64,000 nt of DNA from the NCBI GenBank assembly GCA_963971405.1, contig OZ020485.1:496001-560000 (forward strand). Reading direction: 5' to 3'. The stretch comes from Psococerastis gibbosa. Its lineage: Eukaryota > Arthropoda > Insecta > Psocodea > Psocidae. This document shows positions 35,301 to 49,500 of this stretch, piece by piece. The translations under genes and the position numbers were made by a program. The notes beneath the pieces were generated by a model. The model was not told the DNA's origin. It searched no databases and worked only from the letters and a program-made list of their open reading frames with translations. The stretch's first letter is position 1. Every line of letters begins with the position of its first letter.

Positions 35301-36965
35301 ATTGAGCGATTGTTCCTGCGTGTTCATCGGTGTAAATGTAGCTAAAAAAAATTCATTCGACAAGAATAAGAAAAATAGCTATTTACTTATTTTATTTTTT
35401 TTAAAGGTCTTAAAAAGATATAGGTGTCTTAATTTTGCTTATTTACGCTCATTGTATTGTACTTAACATTGGCCACTTGCTCCTGCGTGTCCATCGGTGT
35501 AAATGTAGCTACAAAAAATTCATTCGACAAGAATACGAAAAATAGCTATATACTTATTTTATTTTTTTTAAAGGTCTTGATATGACACGGGTGTCTTAAT
35601 TTGGCTTATTTAGGCTCACTGTATTGTAATTAACATTGAGCAATTGCTCCTGCGTGTTCATCGGTGTAAATGTTGCTAAAAAAAATTCATTCGACAAGAA
35701 TAAAAAAAATGGCTATTTACTTATTTTATTTTTTTTAAAGGTCTTGATATGATAAGGGTGTCTTCATTTTGCTTATTTTGGCTCATTGTATTGTACTTAA
35801 CATTGAGCAATTGCTCCTGCGAGTTCATCGGTGTAAATGTAGCTAAAAAAAATTCATTCGACAAGAATAAGAAAAATAGCTATTTACTTATTTAATTTTT
35901 TTTAAAGGTTTTAAAAAGATATAGGTGCCTTAATTTTGCTTATTTCGGCTATTTGCTTATTTAGGCTCATTGTATTGTACTTAACATTGACCACTTGCTC
36001 CTGCGTGTTCATCGGTGTAAATGTAGCTACATAAAATTCATTCGACAAGAATACGAAAAATAGCTCTATACTTATTTTATTTTTTTTAAAGGTCTTGATA
36101 TGACACGGGTGTCTTAATTTGGCTTATTTTTGCTCATTGTATTGTAATAAACATTGAGCAATTGCTCCTGCGTGTTCATCGGTGTAAATGTAGCTAAAAA
36201 AAATTCATTCGACAAGAATAAGAAAAATAGCTATTTACTTATTTTATTTTTTTAAAGGTTTTAAAAGGATATAGGTGTCTTAATTTTGCTTATTTTGGCT
36301 CACTGTATTGTACTTGACATTGACCAATTGCTCCTGCGTGTTCATCGGTGTAAATGTGGCTAAAAAAAATTCATTCGACAAGAATAAGAAAAATAGCTAT
36401 TTACATATTTTATTTTTTTAAAGGTTTTAAAAAGATAAAGGTGTCTTAATTTTGCTTATTTTGGCTCATTGTATTGTAATTGACATTGAGAAATTGCTCC
36501 TGCGTGTTCAACGGTTTAAATGTTGCTAAAAAAAATTCATTCGACAAGAATAAAAAAAATAGCTATTTACTTATTTTATTTTTTTTAAAGGTCTTGATAT
36601 GATAAGGGTGTCTTAATTTGGCTTATTTTGGCTCATTGTATTGTACTTAACATTGAGCAATTGCTCCTGCGTGTTCATCGGTGTAAATGTAGCTAAAAAA
36701 AATTCATTCGACAAGAATAAGAAAAATAGCTATTTACTTATTTTATTTTTTTAAAGGTCTTAAAAAGATATAGGTGTCTTAATTTTCCTTGTTTAGGTAC
36801 ATTGTGTAGTACTTAACATTGAGCAATTGCTCCTGCGTGTTCATCGGTGTAAATGTAGCTACAAAAAATTCATTCGACAAGAATACGAGAAATAGCTATA
36901 TACTTATTTTATTTTTTTTAAAGGTCTTGATATGATAAGGGTGTCTTAATTTTGCTTATTTTGGC
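32340..36965 (+). repeat. Displaced copy of the 6.87-11.49 kb block (offset 25476 bp)
   Basis: Markers keep a constant 25476-bp offset from the left array: the 17-bp duplication (6935 to 32411), ATAGTAATTAAC (7127 to 32603), the CAAAAGG unit, and the monomers at 8947 and 9781 (34423 and 35257). The match starts near 32.34 kb. It ends near 36.96 kb, where one side reads CACTGTATTCAAC and the other CATTGTATTGCAC. Confidence 0.85.
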
Positions 36966-39900
36966 TCACTGTATTCAACTTAACATTGAGCAATTGCTCC
37001 TGCGTGTTCATCGGTGTAAATGTAGCTAAAAAAAATTCATTCGACCAGAATAAGAAAAATAGCTATTTACTTATTTTATTTTTTTTAAAGGTTTTAAAAG
37101 ATATAGGTGTCTTTATTTTGCTTATTTTGGCTCAATGTATTGTACTTAACATTGAGCAATTGTTCCTGCGTGGTCATCGGTGTAAATGTAGCTAAAAAAA
37201 ATTCATTCGACAAGAATAAGAAAAATAGCTATTTACTTATTTTATTTTTTTAAAGGTCTTAAAAAGATATAGGTGTCTTAATTTTCCTTGTTTAGGTACA
37301 TTGTGTAGTACTTAACATTGAGCAATTGCTCCTGCGTGTTCATCGGTGTATATGTTGCTAAAAAAAATTCATTCGACAAGAATAAAAAAAATGGCTATTT
37401 ACTTATTTTATTTTTTTTAAAGGTCTTGATATGATAAGGGTGTCTTAATTTTGCTTATTTTGGCTCACTGTATTCAACTTAACATTGAGCAATTGCTCCT
37501 GCGTGTTCATCGGTGTAAATGTAGCTAAAAAAAATTCATTCGACCAGAATAAGAAAAATAGCTATTTACTTATTTTATTTTTTTTAAAGGTTTTAAAAAG
37601 ATATAGGTGTCTTTATTTTGCTTATTTTGGCTCAATGTATTGTACTTAACATTGAGCAATTGTTCCTGCGTGTTCATCGGTGTAAATGTAGCTAAAAAAA
37701 ATTCATTCGACAAGAATAAGAAAAATAGCTATTTACTTATTTTATTTTTTTTAAAGGTCTTAAAAAGATATAGGTGTCTTAATTTTGCTTATTTAGGCTC
37801 ATTGTATTGTACTTAACATTGGCCACTTGCTCCTGCGTGTCCATCGGTGTAAATGTAGCTACAAAAAATTCATTCGACAAGAATACGAAAAATAGCTATA
37901 TACTTATTTTATTTTTTTTAAAGGTCTTGATATGACACGGGTGTCTTAATTTGGCTTATTTAGGCTCACTGTATTGTAATTAACATTGAGCAATTGCTCC
38001 TGCGTGTTCATCGGTGTAAATGTGGCTAAAAAAAATTCATTCGACAAGAATAAGAAAAATAGCTATTTACTTATTTTATTTTTTTAAAGGTTTTAAAAAG
38101 ATAAAGGTGTCTTAATTTTGCTTATTTTGGCTCATTGTATTGTACTTGACATTGAGAAATTGCTCCTGCGTGTTCAACGGTTTAAATGTTGCTAAAAAAA
38201 ATTCATTCGACAAGAATAAAAAAAATAGCTATTTACTTATTTTATTTTTTTTAAAGGTCTTGATATGATAAGGGTGTCTTAATTTGGCTTATTTTGGCTC
38301 ATTGTATTGTACTTAACATTGAGCAATTGCTCCTGCGTGTTCATCGGTGTAAATGTAGCTAAAAAAAATTCATTCGACAAGAATAAGAAAAATAGCTATT
38401 TACTTATTTTATTTTTTTAAAGGTCTTAAAAAGATATAGGTGTCTTAATTTTCCTTGTTTAGGTACATTGTGTAGTACTTAACATTGAGCAATTGCTCCT
38501 GCGTGTTCATCGGTGTAAATGTAGCTACAAAAAATTCATTCGACAAGAATACGAAAAATAGCTATATACTTATTTTATTTTTTTTAAAGGTCTTGATATG
38601 ATAAGGGTGTCTTAATTTTGCTTATTTTGGCTCACTGTATTGTACTTGACATTAAACAATTGCTCCTGCGTGTTCATCGGTTTAAATGTTGCTAAAAAAA
38701 ATTCATTCGACAAGAATACAAAAAATAGCTATATACTTATTTTATTTTTTTTAAAGGTCTTGATATGATAAGGGTGTCTTAATTTTGCTTATTTTGGCTC
38801 ATTGTATTGTACTTAACATTGAGCAATTGCTCCTGCGTGTTCATCGGTGTAAATGTAGCTAGAAAAAATTCATTCGACAAGAATAAGAAAAATAGCTATT
38901 TACTTATTTTATTTTTTTTAAAGGTTTAAAAAAGATATAGGTGTCTTAATTTTGCTTATTTTGGCTCAATGTATTGTACTTAATATTGAGCAATTGTTCC
39001 TGCGTGTTCATCGGTGTAAATGTAGCTAAAAAAAATTCATTCGACAAGAATAAGAAAAATAGCTATTTACTTATTTTATTTTTTTAAAGGTCTTAAAAAG
39101 ACATAGGTGTCTTAATTTTCCTTGTTTAGGTACATTGTGTAGTACTTAACATTGAGCAATTGCTCCTGCGTGTTCATCGGTGTAAATGTAGCTACAAAAA
39201 ATTCATTCGACAAGAATACGAAAAATAGGTATATACTTATTTTATTTTTTTTAAAGGTCTTGATATGATAAGGGTGTCTTAATTTTGCTTATTTTGGCTC
39301 ATTGTATTGTACTTGACATTAAACAATTGCTCCTTCGTGTTCATCGGTTTAAATGTTGCTAAAAAAAATTCATTCGACAAGAATACAAAAAATAGCTATA
39401 TACTTATTTTATTTTTTTTAAAGGTCTTGATATGATAAGGGTGTCTTAATTTTGCTTATTTTGGCTCATTGTATTGTACTTAACATTGAGCAATTGCTCC
39501 TGCGTGTTCATCGGTGTAAATGTAGCTAAAAAAAATTCATTCGACAAGAATAAGAAAAATAGCTATTTACTTATTTTATTTTTTTTAAAGGTTTAAAAAA
39601 GATAAAGGTGTCTTAATTTTGCTTATTTTGGCTCAATGTATTGTACTTAACATTGAGCAATTGTTCCTGCGTGTTCATCGGTGTAAATGTAGCTAAAAAA
39701 AATTCATTCGACAAGAATAAGAAAAATAGCTATTTACTTATTTTATTTTTTTAAAGGTTTTAAAAGGATATAGGTGTCTTAATTTTGCTTATTTTGGCTC
39801 ACTGTATTGTACTTGACATTGAACAATTGCTCCTGCGTGTTCATCGGTTTAAATGTTGCTAAAAAAAATTCATTCGACAAGAATAAAAAAAATGGCTATT

Positions 39901-40750
39901 TACTTATTTTATTTTTTTTAAAGGTCTTGATATGATAAGGGTGTCTTAATTTTGCTTATTTTGGCTCACTGTATTGAACTTAACATTGAGCAATTGCTCC
40001 TGCGTGTTCATCGGTGTAAATGTAGCTAAAAAAAATTCATTCGACAAGAATAAGAAAAATAGCTATTTACTTATTTTATTTTTTTTAAAGGTCTTAAAAA
40101 GATATAGGTGTCTTAATTTTGCTTATTTTGGCTCACTGTATTGAACTTAACATTGAGCAATTGCTCCTGCGTGTTCATCGGTGTAAATGTAGCTAAAAAA
40201 AATTCATTCGACAAGAATAAGAAAAATAGCTATTTACTTATTTTATTTTTTTTAAAGGTTTTAAAAAGATATAGGTGTCTTTATTTTGCTTATTTTGGCT
40301 CATTGTATTGTACTTGACATTAAACAATTGCTCCTGCGTGTTCATCGGTTTAAATGTTGCTAAAAAAAATTCATTCGACAAGAATACAAAAAATAGCTAC
40401 ATACTTATTTTATTTTTTTTAAAGGTCTTGATATGATAAGGGTGTCTTAATTTTGCTTATTTTGGCTCATTGTATTGTACTTAACATTGAGCAATTGCTC
40501 CTGCGTGTTCATCGGTGTAAATGTAGCTAAACAAAATTCATTCGACAAGAATAAGAAAAATAGCTATTTACTTATTTTATTTTTTTTAAAGGTTTAAAAA
40601 AGATATAGGTGTCTTAATTTTGCTTATTTTGGCTCAAAATATTGTACTTAACATTGAGCAATTGTTCCTGCGTGTTCATAGGTGTAAATGTAGCTAAAAA
40701 AAATTCATTCGACAAGAATAAGAAAAATAGCTATTTACTTATTTTATTTT
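36965..40750 (+). repeat. Displaced copy of the 16.67-20.46 kb block (offset 20292 bp)
   Basis: From about 36.96 kb the best match switches to another part of the left array at a constant 20292-bp offset. Supporting markers are monomer variants at 16694 and 17315 (36986 and 37607), CTCCTTCGTG at 19041 (39333), and CTACAT at 20106 (40398). The relation ends near 40.75 kb, where AAAAAGATAAAGG replaces AAAAGGATATAGG. Confidence 0.85.
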
Positions 40751-43250
40751 TTTAAAGGTTTTAAAAAGATAAAGGTGTCTTAATTTTGCTTATTTTGGCT
40801 CATTGTATTGTACTTGACATTGAGAAATTGCTCCTGCGTGTTCAACGGTTTAAATGTTGCTAAAAAAAATTCATTCGACAAGAATAAAAAAAATAGCTAT
40901 TTACTTATTTTATTTTTTTTAAAGGTCTTGATATGATAAGGGTGTCTTAATTTGGCTTATTTTGGCTCATTGTATTGTACTTAACATTGAGCAATTGCTC
41001 CTGCGTGTTCATCGGTGTAAATGTAGCTAAAAAAAATTCATTCGACAAGAATAAGAAAAATAGCTATTTACTTATTTTATTTTTTTAAAGGTCTTAAAAA
41101 GATATAGGTGTCTTAATTTTCCTTGCTTAGGTACATTGTGTAGTACTTAACATTGAGCAATTGCTCCTGCGTGTTCATCGGTGTAAATGTAGCTACAAAA
41201 AATTCATTCGACAAGAATACGAAAAATAGCTATTTACTTATTTTATTTTTTTAAAGGTTTTAAAAGGATATAGGTGTCTTAATTTTGCTTATTTTGGCTC
41301 ACTGTATTGTACTTGACATTGAACAATTGCTCCTGCGTGTTCATCGGTTTAAATGTTGCTAAAAAAAATTCATTCGACAAGAATAAAAAAAATGGCTATT
41401 TACTTATTTTATTTTTTTTAAAGGTCTTGATATGATAAGGGTGTCTTAATTTTGCTTATTTTGGCTCACTGTATTGAACTTAACATTGAGCAATTGCTCC
41501 TGCGTGTTCATCGGTGTAAATGTAGCTAAAAAAAATTCATTCGACAAGAATAAGAAAAATAGCTATTTACTTATTTTATTTTTTTTAAAGGTCTTAAAAA
41601 GATATAGGTGTCTTAATTTTGCTTATTTTGGCTCACTGTATTGAACTTAACATTGAGCAATTGCTCCTGCGTGTTCATCGGTGTAAATGTAGCTAAAAAA
41701 AATTCATTCGACAAGAATAAGAAAAATAGCTATTTACTTATTTTATTTTTTTAAAGGTTTTAAAAAGATATAGGTGTCTTTATTTTGCTTATTTTGGCTC
41801 ATTGTATTGTACTTGACATTAAACAATTGCTCCTGCGTGTTCATCGGTTTAAATGTTGCTAAAAAAAATTCATTCGACAAGAATACAAAAAATAGCTACA
41901 TACTTATTTTATTTTTTTTAAAGGTCTTGATATGATAAGGGTGTCTTAATTTTGCTTATTTTGGCTCATTGTATTGTACTTAACATTGAGCAATTGCTCC
42001 TGCGTGTTCATCGGTGTAAATGTAGCTAAACAAAATTCATTCGACAAGAATAAGAAAAATAGCTATTTACTTATTTTATTTTTTTTAAAGGTTTAAAAAA
42101 GATATAGGTGTCTTAATTTTGCTTATTTTGGCTCAAAATATTGTACTTAACATTGAGCAATTGTTCCTGCGTGTTCATAGGTGTAAATGTAGCTAAAAAA
42201 AATTCATTCGACAAGAATAAGAAAAATAGCTATTTACTTATTTTATTTTTTTAAAGGTTTTAAAAAGATAAAGGTGTCTTAATTTTGCTTATTTTGGCTC
42301 ATTGTATTGTACTTGACATTGAGAAATTGCTCCTGTGTGTTCAACGGTTTAAATGTTGCTAAAAAAAATTCATTCGACAAGAATAAAAAAAATAGCTATT
42401 TACTTATTTTATTTTTTTTAAAGGTCTTGATATGATAAGGGTGTCTTAATTTGGCTTATTTTGGCTCATTGTATTGTACTTAACATTGAGCAATTGCTCC
42501 TGCGTGTTCATCGGTGTAAATGTAGCTAAAAAAAATTCATTCGACAAGAATAAGAAAAATAGCTATTTACTTATTTTATTTTTTTAAAGGTCTTAAAAAG
42601 ATATAGGTGTCTTAATTTTCCTTGTTTAGGTACATTGTGTAGTACTTAACATTGAGCAATTGCTCCTGCGTGTTCATCGGTTTAAATGTTGCTAAAACAA
42701 ATTCATTCGACAAGAATACAAAAAATAGCTATATACTTATTTTATTTTTTTTAAAGGTCTTGATATGATAAGGGTGTCTTAATTTTGCTTATTTTGGCTC
42801 ATTGTATTGTACTTAACATTGAGCAATTGCTCCTGCGTGTTCATCGGTGTAAATGTAGCTAAAAAAAATTCATTCGACAAGAATAAGAAAAATAGCTATT
42901 TACTTATTTTATTTTTTTTAAAGGTTTAAAAAAGATATAGGTGTCTTAATTTTGCTTATTTTGGCTCAATGTATTGTACTTAACATTGAGCAATTGCTCC
43001 TGCGTGTTCATCGGTGTAAATGTAGCTACAAAAAATTCATTCGACAAGAATACGAAAAATAGCTATATACTTATTTTATTTTTTTTAAAGGTCTTGATAT
43101 GATAAGGGTGTCTTAATTTTGCTTATTTTGGCTCATTGTATTGTACTTGACATTAAACAGTTGCTCCTGCGTGTTCATCGGTTTAAATGTTGCTAAAAAA
43201 AATTCATTCGACAAGAATACAAAAAATAGCTATATACTTATTTTATTTTT
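40250..43250 (+). repeat. Higher-order repeat, ~1500-bp period (9 monomers), two copies
   Basis: CTACAT markers at 40398 and 41897 are 1499 bp apart and the following variants repeat in the same order (GCTAAACAAAATTC, CTCAAAATATTG, GAGAAATTGC, CCTTGTTTAGG or CCTTGCTTAGG). The same two-copy arrangement occurs again at 51.6-54.0 kb. Confidence 0.8.
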
Positions 43251-43579
43251 TTTAAAGGTCTTGATATGATAAGGGTGTCTTAATTTTGCTTATTTTGGCT
43301 CATTGTATTGTACTTAACATTGAGCAATTGCTCCTGCGTGTTCATCGGTGTAAATGTAGCTAAACAAAATTCATTCGACAAGAATAAGAAAAATAGCTAT
43401 TTACTTATTTTATTTTTTTTAAAGGTTTAAAAAAGATATAGGTGTCTTAATTTTGCTTATTTTGGCTCAAAATATTGTACTTAACATTGAGCAATTGTTC
43501 CTGCGTGTTCATAGGTGTAAATGTAGCTAAAAAAAATTCATTCGACAAGAATAAGAAAAATAGCTATTTACTTATTTTA

Positions 43580-46500
43580 TTTTTTTAAAGGTTTTAAAAG
43601 GATATAGGTGTCTTAATTTTGCTTATTTTGGCTCACTGTATTGTACTTGACATTGAACAATTGCTCCTGCGTGTTCATCGGTTTAAATGTTGCTAAAAAA
43701 AATTCATTCGACAAGAATAAAAAAAATGGCTATTTACTTATTTTATTTTTTTTAAAGGTCTTGATATGATAAGGGTGTCTTAATTTTGCTTATTTTGGCT
43801 CACTGTATTCAACTTAACATTGAGCAATTGCTCCTGCGTGTTCATCGGTGTAAATGTAGCTAAAAAAAATTCATTCGACCAGAATAAGAAAAATAGCTAT
43901 TTACTTATTTTATTTTTTTTAAAGGTTTTAAAAGATATAGGTGTCTTTATTTTGCTTATTTTGGCTCAATGTATTGTACTTAACATTGAGCAATTGTTCC
44001 TGCGTGTTCATCGGTGTAAATGTAGCTAAAAAAAATTCATTCGACAAGAATAAGAAAAATAGCTATTTACTTATTTTATTTTTTTAAAGGTCTTAAAAAG
44101 ATATAGGTGTCTTAATTTTCCTTGTTTAGGTACATTGTGTAGTACTTAACATTGAGCAATTGCTCCTGCGTGTTCATCGGTGTATATGTTGCTAAAAAAA
44201 ATTCATTCGACAAGAATAAAAAAAATGGCTATTTACTTATTTTATTTTTTTTAAAGGTCTTGATATGATAAGGGTGTCTTAATTTTGCTTATTTTGGCTC
44301 ACTGTATTCAACTTAACATTGAGCAATTGCTCCTGCGTGTTCATCGGTGTAAATGTAGCTAAAAAAAATTCATTCGACAAGAATAAGAAAAATAGCTATA
44401 TACTTATTTTATTTTTTTTAAAGGTCTTGATATGACACGGGTGTCTTAATTTGGCTTATTTAGGCTCACTGTATTGTACTTAACATTGGCCACTTGCTCC
44501 TGCGTGTCCATCGGTGTAAATGTAGCTACAAAAAATTCATTCGACAAGAATACGAAAAATAGCTATATACTTATTTTATTTTTTTTAAAGGTCTTGATAT
44601 GACACGGGTGTCTTAATTTGGCTTATTTAGGCTCACTGTATTGTAGTTAACATTGAGCAATTGCTCCTGCGTGTTCATCGGTGTAAATGTGGCTAAAAAA
44701 AATTCATTCGACAAGAATAAGAAAAATAGCTATTTACTTATTTTATTTTTTTAAAGGTTTTAAAAAGATAGAGGTGTCTTAATTTTGCTTATTTTGGCTC
44801 ATTGTATTGTACTTGACATTGAGAAATTGCTCCTGCGTGTTCAACGGTTTAAATGTTGCTAAAAAAAATTCATTCGACAAGAATAAAAAAAATAGCTATT
44901 TACTTATTTTATTTTTTTTAAAGGTCTTGATATGATAAGGGTGTCTTAATTTGGCTTATTTTGGCTCATTGTATTGTACTTAACATTGAGCAATTGCTCC
45001 TGCGTGTTCATCGGTGTAAATGTAGCTAAAAAAAATTCATTCGACAAGAATAAGAAAAATAGCTATTTACTTATTTTATTTTTTTAAAGGTCTTAAAAAG
45101 ATATAGGTGTCTTAATTTTCCTTGTTTAGGTACATTGTGTAGTACTTAACATTGAGCAATTGCTCCTGCGTGTTCATCGGTGTAAATGTAGCTACAAAAA
45201 ATTCATTCGACAAGAATACGAAAAATAGCTATATACTTATTTTATTTTTTTTAAAGGTCTTGATATGATAAGGGTGTCTTAATTTTGCTTATTTTGGCTC
45301 ATTGTATTGTACTTGACATTAAACAATTGCTCCTGCGTGTTCATCGGTTTAAATGTTGCTAAAAAAAATTCATTCGACAAGAATACAAAAAATAGCTATA
45401 TACTTATTTTATTTTTTTTAAAGGTCTTGATATGATAAGGGTGTCTTAATTTTGCTTATTTTGGCTCACTGTATTGTACTTGACATTAAACAATTGCTCC
45501 TGCGTGTTCATCGGTTTAAATGTTGCTAAAAAAAATTCATTCGACAAGAATACAAAAAATAGCTATATACTTATTTTATTTTTTTTAAAGGTCTTGATAT
45601 GATAAGGGTGTCTTAATTTTGCTTATTTTGGCTCATTGTATTGTACTTAACATTGAGCAATTGCTCCTGCGTGTTCATCGGTGTAAATGTAGCTAGAAAA
45701 AATTCATTCGACAAGAATAAGAAAAATAGCTATTTACTTATTTTATTTTTTTTAAAGGTTTAAAAAAGATATAGGTGTCTTAATTTTGCTTATTTTGGCT
45801 CAATGTATTGTACTTAATATTGAGCAATTGTTCCTGCGTGTTCATCGGTGTAAATGTAGCTAAAAAAAATTCATTCGACAAGAATAAGAAAAATAGCTAT
45901 TTACTTATTTTATTTTTTTAAAGGTCTTAAAAAGACATAGGTGTCTTAATTTTCCTTGTTTAGGTACATTGTGTAGTACTTAACATTGAGCAATTGCTCC
46001 TGCGTGTTCATCGGTGTAAATGTAGCTACAAAAAATTCATTCGACAAGAATACGAAAAATAGCTATATACTTATTTTATTTTTTTTAAAGGTCTTGATAT
46101 GATAAGGGTGTCTTAATTTTGCTTATTTTGGCTCATTGTATTGTACTTGACATTAAACAATTGCTCCTTCGTGTTCATCGGTTTAAATGTTGCTAAAAAA
46201 AATTCATTCGACAAGAATACAAAAAATAGCTATATACTTATTTTATTTTTTTTAAAGGTCTTGATATGATAAGGGTGTCTTAATTTTGCTTATTTTGGCT
46301 CATTGTATTGTACTTAACATTGAGCAATTGCTCCTGCGTGTTCATCGGTGTAAATGTAGCTAAAAAAAATTCATTCGACAAGAATAAGAAAAATAGCTAT
46401 TTACTTATTTTATTTTTTTTAAAGGTTTAAAAAAGATAAAGGTGTCTTAATTTTGCTTATTTTGGCTCAATGTATTGTACTTAACATTGAGCAATTGTTC

Positions 46501-49500
46501 CTGCGTGTTCATCGGTGTAAATGTAGCTAAAAAAAATTCATTCGACAAGAATAAGAAAAATAGCTATTTACTTATTTTATTTTTTTAAAGGTTTTAAAAG
46601 GATATAGGTGTCTTAATTTTGCTTATTTTGGCTCACTGTATTGTACTTGATATTAAACAATTGCTCCTGCGTGTTCATCGGTTTAAATGTTGCTAAAAAA
46701 AATTCATTCGACAAGAATACAAAAAATAGCTACATACTTATTTTATTTTTTTTAAAGGTCTTGATATGATAAGGGTGTCTTAATTTTGCTTATTTTGGCT
46801 CATTGTATTGTACTTAACATTGAGCAATTGCTCCTGCGTGTTCATCGGTGTAAATGTAGCTAAACAAAATTCATTCGACAAGAATAAGAAAAATAGCTAT
46901 TTACTTATTTTATTTTTTTTAAAGGTTTAAAAAAGATATAGGTGTCTTAATTTTGCTTATTTTGGCTCAAAATATTGTACTTAACATTGAGCAATTGTTC
47001 CTGCGTGTTCATAGGTGTAAATGTAGCTAAAAAAAATTCATTCGACAAGAATAAGAAAAATAGCTATTTACTTATTTTATTTTTTTAAAGGTTTTAAAAA
47101 GATAAAGGTGTCTTAATTTTGCTTATTTTGGCTCATTGTATTGTACTTGACATTGAGAAATTGCTCCTGCGTGTTCAACGGTTTAAATGTTGCTAAAAAA
47201 AATTCATTCGACAAGAATAAAAAAAATAGCTATTTACTTATTTTATTTTTTTTAAAGGTCTTGATATGATAAGGGTGTCTTAATTTGGCTTATTTTGGCT
47301 CATTGTATTGTACTTAACATTGAGCAATTGCTCCTGCGTGTTCATCGGTGTAAATGTAGCTAAAAAAAATTCAATCGACAAGAATAAGAAAAATAGCTAT
47401 TTACTTATTTTATTTTTTTAAAGGTCTTAAAAAGATATAGGTGTCTTAATTTTCCTTGCTTAGGTACATTGTGTAGTACTTAACATTGAGCAATTGCTCC
47501 TGCGTGTTCATCGGTGTAAATGTAGCTACAAAAAATTCATTCGACAAGAATACGAAAAATAGCTATTTACTTATTTTATTTTTTTAAAGGTTTTAAAAGG
47601 ATATAGGTGTCTTAATTTTGCTTATTTTGGCTCACTGTATTGTACTTGACATTGAACAATTGCTCCTGCGTGTTCATCGGTTTAAATGTTGCTAAAAAAA
47701 ATTCATTCGACAAGAATAAAAAAAATGGCTATTTACTTATTTTATTTTTTTTAAAGGTCTTGATATGATAAGGGTGTCTTAATTTTGCATATTTTGGCTC
47801 ACTGTATTGAACTTAACATTGAGCAATTGCTCCTGCGTGTTCATCGGTGTAAATGTAGCTAAAAAAAATTCATTCGACAAGAATAAGAAAAATAGCTATT
47901 TACTTATTTTATTTTTTTTAAAGGTCTTAAAAAGATATAGGTGTCTTAATTTTGCTTATTTTGGCTCACTGTATTGAACTTAACATTGAGCAATTGCTCC
48001 TGCGTGTTCATCGGTGTAAATGTAGCTAAAAAAAATTCATTCGACAAGAATAAGAAAAATAGCTATTTACTTATTTTATTTTTTTTAAAGGTTTTAAAAA
48101 GATATAGGTGTCTTTATTTTGCTTATTTTGGCTCATGGTATTGTACTTGACATTGAACAATTGCTCCTGCGTGTTCATCGGTTTAAATGTTGCTAAAAAA
48201 AATTCATTCGACAAGAATAAAAAAAATGGCTATTTACTTATTTTATTTTTTTTAAAGGTCTTGATATGATAAGGGTGTCTTAATTTTGCTTATTTTGGCT
48301 CACTGTATTCAACTTAACATTGAGCAATTGCTCCTGCGTGTTCATCGGTGTAAATGTAGCTAAAAAAAATTCATTCGACCAGAATAAGAAAAATAGCTAT
48401 TTACTTATTTTATTTTTTTTAAAGGTTTTAAAAGATATAGGTGTCTTTATTTTGCTTATTTTGGCTCAATGTATTGTACTTAACATTGAGCAATTGTTCC
48501 TGCGTGTTCATCGGTGTAAATGTAGCTAAAAAAAATTCATTCGACAAGAATAAGAAAAATAGCTATTTACTTATTTTATTTTTTTAAAGGTCTTAAAAAG
48601 ATATAGGTGTCTTAATTTTCCTTGTTTAGGTACATTGTGTAGTACTTAACATTGAGCAATTGCTCCTGCGTGTTCATCGGTGTATATGTTGCTAAAAAAA
48701 ATTCATTCGACAAGAATAAAAAAAATGGCTATTTACTTATTTTATTTTTTTTAAAGGTCTTGATATGATAAGGGTGTCTTAATTTTGCTTATTTTGGCTC
48801 ACTGTATTCAACTTAACATTGAGCAATTGCTCCTGCGTGTTCATCGGTGTAAATGTAGCTAAAAAAAATTCATTCGACAAGAATAAGAAAAATAGCTATT
48901 TACTTATTTTTTTTTTTTAAAGGTCTTAAAAAGATATAGGTGTCTTAATTTTGCTTATTTAGGCTCACTGTATTGTACTTAACATTGGCCACTTGCTCCT
49001 GCGTGTCCATCGGTGTAAATGTAGCTACAAAAAATTCATTCGACAAGAATACGAAAAATAGCTATATACTTATTTTATTTTTTTTAAAGGTCTTGATATG
49101 ACACGGGTGTCTTAATTTGGCTTATTTAGGCTCACTGTATTGTAGTTAACATTGAGCAATTGCTCCTGCGTGTTCATCGGTGTAAATGTGGCTAAAAAAA
49201 ATTCATTCGACAAGAATAAGAAAAATAGCTATTTACTTATTTTATTTTTTTAAAGGTTTTAAAAAGATAGTGGTGTCTTAATTTTGCTTATTTTGGCTCA
49301 TTGTATTGTACTTGACATTGAGAAATTGCTCCTGCGTGTTCAACGGTTTAAATGTTGCCAAAAAAAATTCATTCGACAAGAATAAAAAAAATAGCTATTT
49401 ACTTATTTTATTTTTTTTAAAGGTCTTGATATGATAAGGGTGTCTTAATTTGGCTTATTTTGGCTCATTGTATTGTACTTAACATCGAGCAATTGCTCCT

